Shown piece by piece: positions 8,050 to 15,730 of a stretch of 64,000 nucleotides of DNA. The notes under the pieces are model-generated. The model was not told the origin of the DNA, did not search any database, and was given only the letters and a program-made list of their open reading frames with translations. Source of the stretch: Streptomyces sp. DH41 (GTDB taxonomy: Bacteria; Actinomycetota; Actinomycetes; Streptomycetales; Streptomycetaceae). The stretch covers positions 372,001-436,000 of the forward strand of contig NZ_JARVKY010000002.1 of assembly GCF_029813785.1 (NCBI RefSeq). Direction: 5' to 3'. Each line of letters starts with the position of its first letter. Within the stretch, counting starts at the first letter, position 1. A program made the position numbers and the translations under genes.

Positions 8050-9660
8050 ATGGAAGAGCTGGTCATCCGGGACGCCGATGTCGTGGACGGCTCCGGCGAC
8101 GACTCCTACCGGGCCGACGTCGTGGTCGACGGCGGCCGGATCGTCTCGATCGTCAAGGAGGCGGCGGCCGCCGGATGCCAGCGCCCGAAGGCACGCCGGG
8201 AGCTGGACGCCGAGGGCCTGGTCCTTGCCCCCGGCTTCATCGACATGCACGCGCACAGCGACCTGGCGCTGCTGCGGGACCCCGACCACAGCGCCAAGGC
8301 CGCGCAGGGCGTCACCCTGGAGGTCGTCGGCCAGGACGGGCTGTCGTACGCGCCGGTCGACGACCGCACCCTCGGCGAGGTGCGCCGCGCCATCGCCGGG
8401 TGGAACGGCCCCGGCGACGACGTCGACTTCGACTGGCGGTCGGTCGGCGAGTACCTGGACCGGCTCGACGCGGGCATCGCGGTGAACGCCGCCTACCTGA
8501 TCCCGCAGGGCACGGTGCGCGCCCTCGCGGTCGGCTGGGACGACCGGGAGGCGACGCCCGCCGAGCTGGAGCGGATGCGCCGGCTGGTCGCCGAGGGCAT
8601 GGAACAGGGCGCGGTCGGCATGTCGTCCGGGCTCACGTACACGCCCGGCATGTACGCCAAGGACGCGGAGCTGACCGAGCTGTGCCGGGTGGTGGCGTCG
8701 TACGGCGGCTACTACTGCCCGCACCACCGCTCGTACGGCGCCGGGGCGCTGACGGCGTACGAGGAGATGGTGGAGCTGACCCGGCAGGCGGACTGCCCGC
8801 TGCACCTGGCGCACGCCACCATGAACTTCGGCGTCAACAAGGGCAGGGCACCCGAGCTGCTGACGCTCCTCGACGACGCGCTCGACGCCGGTGCCGACAT
8901 CACCCTCGACACCTACCCGTACACCCCCGGCTGCACCACCCTCGTGGCGCTGCTGCCGAGCTGGGCGAGCGAGGGCGGGCCGGAGCGGATCCTTGAGCGG
9001 CTGGCGGACGACGACACCGCCGAGCGGATCCGGCACCACATGGAGGAGATCGGCGCCGACGGCTGCCACGGCGTGCCCGTGGAGTGGGAGACGATCGAGA
9101 TCTCCGGCACGGGCGACCCGGCGCTGGCCGAGTACGTCGGCCGTACGGTCCTGGAGTCGGCCGGGCTGCGCGGCGAGACCCCGTGGACGGTCGCCCGCCG
9201 CCTGCTGCTGACCGACCGGCTGGCGCCGACCATACTCCAGCACGTCGGCCACGAGGAGAACGTGCGCGCGATCATGCGGCACCGGGTCCACACCGGCGGT
9301 TCGGACGGCATCCTCCAGGGCAGCAAGCCGCACCCGCGCGCCTACGGCACCTTCCCGCACTATCTCGGGCACTACGTCCGCGAGCTGGGCGTGCTGTCGC
9401 TGGAGGAGTGCGTCGCCCACCTCACCTCGCGCCCGGCCGCCCGGCTGCGGCTGCCGGACCGCGGGCTGGTCCGCGAGGGGTACCGGGCCGACCTGGTGCT
9501 CTTCGACCCGGCGACGGTCGCGGCGGGCAGCACGTACGACAACCCGCGCGTGCTGCCGACGGGTATCCCGTACGTGCTGGTCGACGGGCGGTTCGTGATG
9601 GAGGACGGACGGCGCACGGACGTACTGGCGGGGCGGTCGGTGCGGCGGACTCCGCGGTAG
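8050..9660 (+). CDS. N-acyl-D-amino-acid deacylase (amidohydrolase superfamily)
   Basis: 536 residues, within the usual length of D-aminoacylases. It starts with the small beta-sandwich (LVIRDADVVDGSGDDSYRA), followed by the metallo-hydrolase barrel: GFIDMHAHSD gives the HxH metal pair (His67, His69), YYCPHHRSY and LAHATMNFG follow, and TGGSDGILQGSKPHPRAYGTFPHYL is the C-terminal active-site segment with the Asp. The reaction is hydrolysis of N-acyl-D-amino acids to a free D-amino acid plus fatty or acetic acid. It sits 55 bases after the deaminase gene with a GGAGCGG ribosome site, so the pair forms a deacylation then deamination route. Transcription likely ends at the hairpin at 9670-9714. 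Confidence 0.92.
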   Translation: MEELVIRDADVVDGSGDDSYRADVVVDGGRIVSIVKEAAAAGCQRPKARRELDAEGLVLAPGFIDMHAHSDLALLRDPDHSAKAAQGVTLEVVGQDGLSYAPVDDRTLGEVRRAIAGWNGPGDDVDFDWRSVGEYLDRLDAGIAVNAAYLIPQGTVRALAVGWDDREATPAELERMRRLVAEGMEQGAVGMSSGLTYTPGMYAKDAELTELCRVVASYGGYYCPHHRSYGAGALTAYEEMVELTRQADCPLHLAHATMNFGVNKGRAPELLTLLDDALDAGADITLDTYPYTPGCTTLVALLPSWASEGGPERILERLADDDTAERIRHHMEEIGADGCHGVPVEWETIEISGTGDPALAEYVGRTVLESAGLRGETPWTVARRLLLTDRLAPTILQHVGHEENVRAIMRHRVHTGGSDGILQGSKPHPRAYGTFPHYLGHYVRELGVLSLEECVAHLTSRPAARLRLPDRGLVREGYRADLVLFDPATVAAGSTYDNPRVLPTGIPYVLVDGRFVMEDGRRTDVLAGRSVRRTPR

Positions 9661-9669
9661 CGCCTTCCC

Positions 9670-9714
9670 GGCGGCCGACCGGGTGACTGACCGAGTCACC
9701 GCCCGTTGGCCGCC
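9670..9714 (+). terminator. Nested hairpin after the D-aminoacylase gene
   Basis: Outer arms GGCGGCC (9670-9676) and GGCCGCC (9708-9714) enclose inner arms GGTGACT (9682-9688) and AGTCACC (9694-9700). It begins ten bases after the stop codon. No U-tract, as is common in this GC-rich background. Confidence 0.6.
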
Positions 9715-9833
9715 GGGTCACCACCCGGCGGCAGCCCTGCCCTGTCCTGCCCTACGGCGAAGTCGTCGGAAATCCACCCGAACCACACGTCCCACGTGGC
9801 GGACAACACGGCCCATGACGCGCAACCGGGTCG

Positions 9834-9849
9834 TAAGCTCACGGACATG
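9834..9849 (+). promoter_or_regulatory. Probable -10 box for a leaderless aminotransferase mRNA
   Basis: TAAGCT at 9834-9839 lies seven bases before the ATG at 9847, which would put the transcript start at or next to the start codon. No Shine-Dalgarno sequence is visible, consistent with a leaderless message. No convincing -35 box. Confidence 0.4.
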
Positions 9850-11058
9850 CAGGTGATCCAGTCGACCAAGCTCGCCAACGTCTGTTACGAGATCCGGGGC
9901 CCCGTGCTCGAGGAGGCGATGCGGCTGGAAGCGGCCGGGCACCGCATCCTGAAGCTGAACACCGGCAACCCGGCCGCCTTCGGCTTCGAGTGCCCGCCGG
10001 AGATCCTGGAGGACATCCTCCGCAACGTGTCGACGGCCCACGGGTACGGCGACGCGAAGGGCCTGCTGGCGGCGCGCCGCGCGGTCGTCATGCACAACCA
10101 GACCCTCGGCATCGAGACGGACGTCGAGCACGTCTTCATCGGCAACGGCGTCTCCGAGCTGATCGTGATGGCGATGCAGGGGCTGCTGGACGACGGCGAC
10201 GAGGTCCTGGTCCCGGCGCCCGACTACCCCCTGTGGACGGCCGCCGTCTCGCTCTCCGGGGGGACGGCCGTGCACTACCGCTGCGACGAGCAGTCCGACT
10301 GGATGCCGGACCTCGCGGACGTGGAGCGGAAGATCACCGACCGCACCAAGGCGCTCGTCGTCATCAACCCGAACAACCCGACGGGCGCGGTGTACGACGA
10401 GGCGATGCTGCGCGGGCTGACCGACATCGCGCGCCGGCACAACCTGCTGGTCTGCTCCGACGAGATCTACGACAAGATCCTGTACGACGAGGCCACGCAC
10501 ACCCCGACCGCCTCGATCGCCCCGGACCTGCTCACCCTCACCTTCAACGGCATGTCGAAGGCGTACCGGGTGGCCGGCTACCGGGTCGGCTGGATGTCGG
10601 TCTCCGGGCCGCGCGCGCACGCCGAGTCCTACATCGAGGGCCTGACCGTCCTGGCGAACATGCGGCTGTGCGCCAACATGCCGGGGCAGCACGGCGTGGT
10701 CGCGGCGCTCAGCGGACGGCAGACCATCAACGAGCTGGTGCTGCCGGGCGGGCGGCTGCGGGAGCAGCGGGACGCCGCCCACGAGGCGCTGACCAGCATT
10801 CCGGGCGTGACCTGCGTGAAGCCGAAGGGCGCGCTGTATCTCTTCCCGCGGCTCGACCCCAAGGTGTTCAAGATCAAGGACGACCGGCGGATGGTCCTGG
10901 ACCTGCTGCGCCAGGAGAAGATCATGGTCGTCCAGGGCACCGGCTTCAACTGGCCCGAGCCCGACCACTTCCGGGTGGTGACCCTGCCGACCGCCAGTGA
11001 CCTGCGCGAGGCGGTGGACAGGATCGGGAACTTCCTGGACGGCTACAGCCAGCACTGA
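9847..11058 (+). CDS. Pyridoxal-phosphate aminotransferase, AlaA (glutamate-pyruvate) type
   Basis: 403 residues from ATG 9847, matching the length of E. coli AlaA (405); an upstream in-frame ATG at 9706 adds unrelated residues. Class I/II aminotransferase: LKLNTGNPAAFGFECPPEI at the N-terminus, YGDAKGLLAAR, GNGVSELIVMAMQ, INPNNPTGAVYDEA, CSDEIYDKILYD, and the PLP Lys in FNGMSKAYRVAGYRVGW. The C-terminus has GTGFNWPEPDHFRVVTLP with the substrate-carboxylate Arg. The enzyme interconverts pyruvate/glutamate and alanine/2-oxoglutarate. It follows the D-amino-acid locus on the same strand, but the terminator between and its own putative promoter suggest a separate unit. Confidence 0.9.
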   Translation: MQVIQSTKLANVCYEIRGPVLEEAMRLEAAGHRILKLNTGNPAAFGFECPPEILEDILRNVSTAHGYGDAKGLLAARRAVVMHNQTLGIETDVEHVFIGNGVSELIVMAMQGLLDDGDEVLVPAPDYPLWTAAVSLSGGTAVHYRCDEQSDWMPDLADVERKITDRTKALVVINPNNPTGAVYDEAMLRGLTDIARRHNLLVCSDEIYDKILYDEATHTPTASIAPDLLTLTFNGMSKAYRVAGYRVGWMSVSGPRAHAESYIEGLTVLANMRLCANMPGQHGVVAALSGRQTINELVLPGGRLREQRDAAHEALTSIPGVTCVKPKGALYLFPRLDPKVFKIKDDRRMVLDLLRQEKIMVVQGTGFNWPEPDHFRVVTLPTASDLREAVDRIGNFLDGYSQH

Positions 11059-11083
11059 ACCAAGTTCCGATCTCCGTCAATTT

Positions 11084-11101
11084 TAGATTGAATCCAATGT
11101 A
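11084..11101. promoter_or_regulatory. AT-rich imperfect palindrome upstream of 11136 gene
   Basis: TAGATTGAATCCAATGTA reads as an inverted repeat with 7 of 9 pairs matching. It sits in an AT-rich island unusual for this DNA, 35 bases before the start codon, and overlaps a possible -10 (TAGGAT at 11099). Candidate operator/promoter; the binding protein is unknown. Confidence 0.4.
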
Positions 11102-11135
11102 GGATGGTTTCCTGAAGAACTCAGGAGGCCGTCCC

Positions 11136-11558
11136 ATGTACGAACCGATCCGCACCAGGTCCGTCCACAGCACGATGGCCGGCGACACCTCGGACTTCCC
11201 CCACCGGTCCCGGGAGGAAGAGCTGGACATCCAGCTCGCGGGCCACCTCGCGGCACTGCTCGCCGTCACGGACGAGCTGCGCGCGCCGGCCCCCTCCCCC
11301 GACCTGGACGCCGCGGCCGACCGGCTCGCCGAGCAGGTGGCCCGGCTGCGGGGCGGACCGGCGCCGGTCCGCGCGCCGGTGACCGCCGATCACTCCGAGC
11401 CGCAGTCGGCGGCCCTGCACCGCCGGGCGCACACCCTGGCGGGCCGCGCCCTGGTGGTGGCGGCCTCCCGCGCCGACACGGCGGTCGCGATCCTGTCCGC
11501 CGAGCGCATGGACGCGCACGCCGCGGCCCTGGAGCCGCGCGCACTCGCGTCCCACTGA
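11136..11558 (+). CDS. Hypothetical protein, Ala/Arg-rich helical
   Basis: 140 residues; AGGAGG eight bases before the ATG makes the start firm. The sequence is polar at the N-terminus (YEPIRTRSVHS ... DFPHRSREEELDIQLAGHLAALLAVTDELR) and then strongly helical, with a long stretch of Ala, Leu and Arg (DAAADRLAEQVARLRGG ... RRAHTLAGRALVVAASRADTAVAILSAERMDAHAAAL). No signal peptide, membrane segment or metal motif. The two amphipathic stretches suggest a helical hairpin or a small coiled-coil oligomer. I do not recognise a family. It stands alone between the aminotransferase and a strong hairpin at 11628-11665 and appears to have its own AT-rich promoter region. Confidence 0.7.
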   Translation: MYEPIRTRSVHSTMAGDTSDFPHRSREEELDIQLAGHLAALLAVTDELRAPAPSPDLDAAADRLAEQVARLRGGPAPVRAPVTADHSEPQSAALHRRAHTLAGRALVVAASRADTAVAILSAERMDAHAAALEPRALASH

Positions 11559-11627
11559 GCCCGGCCCCCTGAGCCCGTTCGCCACGGGCCCGGCCCCCTG
11601 AGCCCGCACAGGGCTCCCCCACACGGC

Positions 11628-11665
11628 CCCGGTCCGCGCGCACCCGCAGCGACGCGCGGACCGGG
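11628..11665 (+). terminator. Strong hairpin downstream of 11136-11558 gene
   Basis: A 13-bp perfect stem (11628-11640 with 11653-11665, core GGTCCGCGCG / CGCGCGGACC) and a 12-base loop. Upstream of it GCCCGGCCCCCTGAGCCCG is present twice as a direct repeat just after the stop codon. The 319-base gap from 11559 to 11877 otherwise holds only the interspersed repeat at 11741 and the promoter region of the next operon. Confidence 0.65.
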
Positions 11666-11740
11666 TGCCACTCACTGCGTTGGCCTTGGCTGGATCGCCA
11701 GGGCGCCGTGGGGCCGGCTGCCGGTTGGCGGCTTCCGTCC

Positions 11741-11782
11741 GTCGTGGCTGATCGCGCAGTTCCCCGCGCCCCTTCGGGGCGC
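11741..11782. repeat. Truncated copy of a Streptomyces interspersed intergenic repeat
   Basis: The string around CGCGCAGTTCCCCGCGCCCC followed by TTCGGGGCGC is one I recognise as the common interspersed palindromic element of S. coelicolor-type genomes. Usually the right side returns as the full inverted copy; here only the small GCGCCCC-TTC-GGGGCGC stem and the left flank remain, so it is a half element. Recognition is from memory. Confidence 0.6.
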
Positions 11783-11861
11783 TTTCCTCGTCGGCGTTGC
11801 GTGTCCGGGTCCGGTACGACACCCCCCGTTCATGGGCGCACGTCAGGAATGTTGAGTTCCG

Positions 11862-11873
11862 GGAGCATGCTCC
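11862..11873. promoter_or_regulatory. Perfect 12-bp palindrome covering the ribosome site of the TelA operon
   Basis: GGAGCATGCTCC is self-complementary and contains the GGAG that serves as Shine-Dalgarno for the GTG at 11878. It could be a repressor site, or a small RNA hairpin hiding the ribosome site. Function inferred. Confidence 0.4.
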
Positions 11874-11877
11874 GCGT

Positions 11878-12957
11878 GTGAGACGTATCTCGGGAATCGT
11901 CCTCGCCGTCCTGCTGATCGGCGGAGTGGTGGCAGCCGTCGTCGCGGGCCGGCAAGCGGAGGACAAGGCCACGGCAACGAAGACCGTGCGCGCTGTCATC
12001 GGGTCGGAGAAGGAAGCGTTCTTCGCCGATCCCGACGTGGTGGAGGCCCTCGCCGCCGAGGGCTACACCGTACGGACGGAGACCTCCGGATCCTGGGCGA
12101 TGGAGGAGCTCGACCTGGGGGGCTACGACCTCGCCTTCCCGTCCAGCCAGGCCCCGGCCGACGAGCTCGCCGACAAGCACGGCGTACGCAAGCCGCTGCC
12201 CCGGCCCTTCTACTCGCCGATCGTCGTGGTCGCCCACCGCGACGCCGCCCAGGTCCTCGCGGCGAACGGGCTCGCCACGCTCGACCGCAACCGGGGCGGC
12301 ACCCTGAAGATGCGCGCCTACCTCGACGCGGCCCGCGACGGCCGCACCTGGCAGCAGCTGAAGGACGCCGACGAGCACGGCGAACTGACCGGGACCGTGT
12401 ACATCGCGACGACGGACCCGGAGACCTCCAACTCCGGCGCCCTCTACCTGGCCGCCGCCTCCTACGTCGCGAACGGCGACCGGGTGGTCGCGAGCGAAGC
12501 CGACGTGGACCGGACCGCGCCCCTGATGCGCGAGCTGGTCCGGGCCCAGGGCGGCCAGAAGTCCAGCACGGACGCGCTGTTCCGGGACTTCACCAGCGGC
12601 GTCGGAGACCCACTGGTGCTGGTGTACGAGTCACAGGTCGCCTCGCTGCTGCGGGAGGGCGGCCAGAGCGTCGCGGACGTGACCGTCCTGTACCCGGACA
12701 CCACCGCCACCAGCGACCACACCGTCGTACCGCTCACCGACGAGGGCCGCGCGCTCGGCGAGCTCCTCGCCACCGACCCGGGGCTGCGGGACCTGGCCGT
12801 GCGGCACGGATTCCGGCCGCAGGGCGCCGGAGCCGAGTTCGCCAGGGCGACCGAGGCCCACACCGCGTATCTCAACCAGCAGCTGACCGGCGTCCGGCAG
12901 GCGCCCGTGCCCACCTACGAGGTGCTGCACGAGCTGGCCCGCCGGGCGGGCGGATGA
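11878..12957 (+). CDS. Membrane-anchored substrate-binding-like protein
   Basis: 359 residues from GTG 11878. One N-terminal hydrophobic helix (ISGIVLAVLLIGGVVAAVVAG) serves as signal anchor; there is no lipobox Cys. The remainder reads as a type II periplasmic binding fold: RAVIGSEKEAFF, ELDLGGYDLAFPSSQ, a conserved TDPETSNSG loop near residue 180, and VYESQVASLL. The same TDPxxSNSG loop recurs in the VWA lipoprotein two genes downstream, so the two share an ancestral binding domain. No ABC permease or ATPase gene is nearby, so solute import is unlikely; binding or signalling at the outer membrane face is more plausible. First gene of a four-gene operon, overlapping the TelA start by four bases. 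Confidence 0.75.
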   Translation: MRRISGIVLAVLLIGGVVAAVVAGRQAEDKATATKTVRAVIGSEKEAFFADPDVVEALAAEGYTVRTETSGSWAMEELDLGGYDLAFPSSQAPADELADKHGVRKPLPRPFYSPIVVVAHRDAAQVLAANGLATLDRNRGGTLKMRAYLDAARDGRTWQQLKDADEHGELTGTVYIATTDPETSNSGALYLAAASYVANGDRVVASEADVDRTAPLMRELVRAQGGQKSSTDALFRDFTSGVGDPLVLVYESQVASLLREGGQSVADVTVLYPDTTATSDHTVVPLTDEGRALGELLATDPGLRDLAVRHGFRPQGAGAEFARATEAHTAYLNQQLTGVRQAPVPTYEVLHELARRAGG

Positions 12958-14174
12958 CAGCGGAACACAGGGGGATCGGCCACGTGACCGGTACTGACGA
13001 CGATTTCACTCTCACCCTCACCCCGCCCGAGCCCGTCGCACCCGTGCCCCGGGAGCAGGCCGGCGGACTCGTGCCCGTCGACGACGCGGCTCGCGCCGAC
13101 ATGGCCCGCAGAGCGGCCGCCTACGTCGAGGGCCTCGCCGCGCTCGACGCCCGGTCGCCGGAGTTCGCCGGCAAGGTCGGCGAGATCACCGGGCTCGGCA
13201 CCGCCGAGATGCGGACCGCCGCCGCGCAGTCCAACCGCATGCTGGAGCGCACCGTGCGCAGCCTGCCCGACCGGGGCGGCGACGCCCAGGCGCGGGTGGC
13301 GGGCTCGCTGGTGGAACTGCGGCGCGTGGTCGAGGACCTGGACCCGCGCGAGCTGCCCGCGAACAAGGGCCGCAAGTTCCTCTCCCGGCTGCCCGGCGGC
13401 AACAGACTGCGCGACCACATCGCCAAGTACGCCTCCGCCCAGGGCACCCTGAACGGGATCGTGGGCTCGCTGCGCGGCGGCCAGGACGAACTGCGCCGCG
13501 ACAACGCCGCGTTGCAGACCGAACGGGTCCGCCTGTGGGAGACCATGGGCAAGCTCCAGGAGTACGTCGTACTCACCGAAGCCCTGGACACGGCCGTCGA
13601 GCGGCACGTCGCCGGTGTGGAGCCGGCCGACCCGCAGGCCGCCGACGCCCTGCGCGCGGACGTCCTCTTCGCGGTCCGGCAGAAGCACCAGGACCTGCTC
13701 ACCCAGCTCGCGGTGTGCGCGCAGGGCTACCTCGCCATGGACGTCGTACGCCGCAACAACGAGGAACTGGTCAAGGGCGTCGACCGGGCGGCCACCACCA
13801 CGGTCTCCGCGCTGCGGATCTCCGTGATGCTCGCCTCCGCCCTGGACCACCAGAAGAAGGTCGTCGAGCAGGTCAACGCGTTGCGCGGGACGACGGAGGA
13901 CCTGATCCGGGGCAACGCGGAGATGCTCGCGACCCAGAGCGGGGAGATCCAGCGCATCGCCGCCGACCCGGCGGTGGGAGCGGAGACCCTGCGCACCGCC
14001 TTCCAGCAGATCTACCGCACCCTCGACGCCATCGACACCTACAAGGTCCAGGCGACGGAGGCGATGGCGGCGACCGTGGAGTCCCTCACCGGCGAACTCC
14101 GGCACGCGAGCGCCTACCTGGAGCGCAGCCGCGCGCAGGGCGCGCCGGAGTCCCGGGAAGGAGGGCTCGGATGA
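12954..14174 (+). CDS. TelA-family (toxic anion resistance) protein
   Basis: 406 residues, almost entirely helical, with the TelA family signatures: a region around LPGGNRLRDHIAKYASAQGTLNGIV, a long coiled segment (DELRRDNAALQTERVRLWETMGKLQEYVVL), and the conserved C-terminal part QLAVCAQGYLAMDVVRRNNEELVKGVDRAATTTVSALRISVMLASALDHQK. No membrane segment, so cytoplasmic. TelA proteins are linked to tellurite and antibiotic resistance and, in comparative genomics, to the Ter stress network that also uses VWA proteins; the biochemical function is not established. The ATG overlaps the previous stop (ATGA); an alternative GTG at 12984 with GGGGGA upstream would shorten it by ten residues. The C-terminus overlaps the next gene by four bases. 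Confidence 0.9.
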   Translation: MTAEHRGIGHVTGTDDDFTLTLTPPEPVAPVPREQAGGLVPVDDAARADMARRAAAYVEGLAALDARSPEFAGKVGEITGLGTAEMRTAAAQSNRMLERTVRSLPDRGGDAQARVAGSLVELRRVVEDLDPRELPANKGRKFLSRLPGGNRLRDHIAKYASAQGTLNGIVGSLRGGQDELRRDNAALQTERVRLWETMGKLQEYVVLTEALDTAVERHVAGVEPADPQAADALRADVLFAVRQKHQDLLTQLAVCAQGYLAMDVVRRNNEELVKGVDRAATTTVSALRISVMLASALDHQKKVVEQVNALRGTTEDLIRGNAEMLATQSGEIQRIAADPAVGAETLRTAFQQIYRTLDAIDTYKVQATEAMAATVESLTGELRHASAYLERSRAQGAPESREGGLG

Positions 14175-15730
14175 GACGCGCCCTCGCCGTCTGCCTCGCC
14201 GCCGTCGCCCTCCTCACCGCCTGCACGACACAGGAGAAGGAGACCGGGAAGGACGGGGCGCCGACTCCCGGCGCGCCCGGCGGTGCCGAGCCCGGCACCC
14301 TGCGCGTCCTGGCCTCCAGCGAGCTGACCGACATGGCCCCGGTGCTGGACAGGATCCGCGAGGACACCGGAATCACCGTCCGCCTCACCCCCATCGGCAC
14401 TCTCGACGCCGTGGACCTGCTGGCGAAGGGCGGAACGGACCTGAAGTACGACGCGCTGTGGCTGTCGTCCAACGACTCGCTGCGACTGCGTCCCGAGGCG
14501 GCGAAACGGATCGTCTCCGAGACACCGGTGATGACCAGCCCCGTCGCCGTCGGCGTGAAGGACGCCACCGCCCGGAAGCTGGGCTGGCGGCCCGGGCAGG
14601 TCACCTGGTCCCAGGTCGAGCGGGCCGTCACCGACGGGAAGCTCACCTACGGCATGACCGACCCCGCCCGTTCCAACTCCGGCTTCGCCTCGCTCGTCTC
14701 GGTCGCCTCCGCGCTCTCCGGCGCCCAGTCCGCGCTCACGGACGCCGACGTGGCGAAGGCGACCCCGCGGCTGAGGAAGTTCTTCACCGGGCAGAAACTG
14801 ACCTCGGGTTCGTCGGGCTGGCTGGCGACGGCGTACGAGCGGCGCGGAAACGTCGACGCGCTGCTCAACTACGAGTCCGTCCTCAAGGGCATCGAGGGCC
14901 TCACCGTCTTCCGCCCCACCGACGGCGTGGTCACCGCCGACTACCCGCTCTCCACGCTCACGTCGACGCACGCCTCGACCCGCGAGAACGTCCGCCGCCT
15001 CGCCGAGGCGCTGCGCACCCCCGAGATCCAGCGGGAGATCACCCGCGGCACGCACCGCCGTCCGGTCCTCGCCTCGGTGCCGCCCGCGCCCGGCCTGGAC
15101 ACGAGCCGGCGGCGCGAACTGCCCTCCCCCGGCACCCGGTCCGTCGCCGACGGCCTGCTCGACGCGTACGAGAACGACCTGCGCCGCCCGTCCCGGACGG
15201 TGTACGTCCTCGACACCTCCGGCTCGATGGAGGGCGAGCGGCTGCGCCGGCTGAAGGAGGCGCTCACCGCCCTCACCGGTGACTTCCGCGACCGCGAGGA
15301 GGTGACGCTGATGCCGTTCGGGACGGACGTGAAACGGGTGACGACCCACGTCGTGGACCCCGCCGATCCGCGCTCCGGACTGGACGGCATTCGCCGGGAC
15401 ACCAGGAGCCTGACCGCCCAGGGCGACACCGCGATCTACACCTCGCTGGAGAAGGCGTACGACCATCTCGGCGGCGGACGGGACGCGTTCACCTCGATCG
15501 TGCTGATGACGGACGGCGAGAACACCGAGGGCGCCGACGCGGCCGACTTCGACCGCTTCTACGGCTCGCTGAGCGGGGCCCGGCGGGAGATCCCGGTCTT
15601 CCCCATCCTCTTCGGCGACTCCGACCGCGCGGAGCTGGCGCACATCGCCGAACTGACCGGCGGCCGTCTCTTCGACGCCCGGAAGGGCTCGCTGGACGGC
15701 GCCTTCGAGGAGATCCGTGGTTACCAGTAG
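14171..15730 (+). CDS. Lipoprotein fusing a binding-protein-like domain to a VWA domain
   Basis: 519 residues. The signal peptide ends in a lipobox LLTAC, so it is a lipoprotein on the outer face of the membrane. Residues about 45-320 form a solute-binding-like domain (TLRVLASSELTDMAPVLDRI; GMTDPARSNSGFASL; STHASTRENVRRLAEALRTPE). A von Willebrand A domain fills the C-terminal third, with an intact MIDAS metal site: DTSGS (Asp near residue 347), the Thr in GDTAIYTSL and the Asp in LMTDGENTEG. VWA domains bind protein ligands through the metal. The gene is coupled to TelA (ATGA) and to the next gene (14-base overlap). The fusion suggests a surface sensor or assembly factor, not a transporter component. 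Confidence 0.88.
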   Translation: MRRALAVCLAAVALLTACTTQEKETGKDGAPTPGAPGGAEPGTLRVLASSELTDMAPVLDRIREDTGITVRLTPIGTLDAVDLLAKGGTDLKYDALWLSSNDSLRLRPEAAKRIVSETPVMTSPVAVGVKDATARKLGWRPGQVTWSQVERAVTDGKLTYGMTDPARSNSGFASLVSVASALSGAQSALTDADVAKATPRLRKFFTGQKLTSGSSGWLATAYERRGNVDALLNYESVLKGIEGLTVFRPTDGVVTADYPLSTLTSTHASTRENVRRLAEALRTPEIQREITRGTHRRPVLASVPPAPGLDTSRRRELPSPGTRSVADGLLDAYENDLRRPSRTVYVLDTSGSMEGERLRRLKEALTALTGDFRDREEVTLMPFGTDVKRVTTHVVDPADPRSGLDGIRRDTRSLTAQGDTAIYTSLEKAYDHLGGGRDAFTSIVLMTDGENTEGADAADFDRFYGSLSGARREIPVFPILFGDSDRAELAHIAELTGGRLFDARKGSLDGAFEEIRGYQ

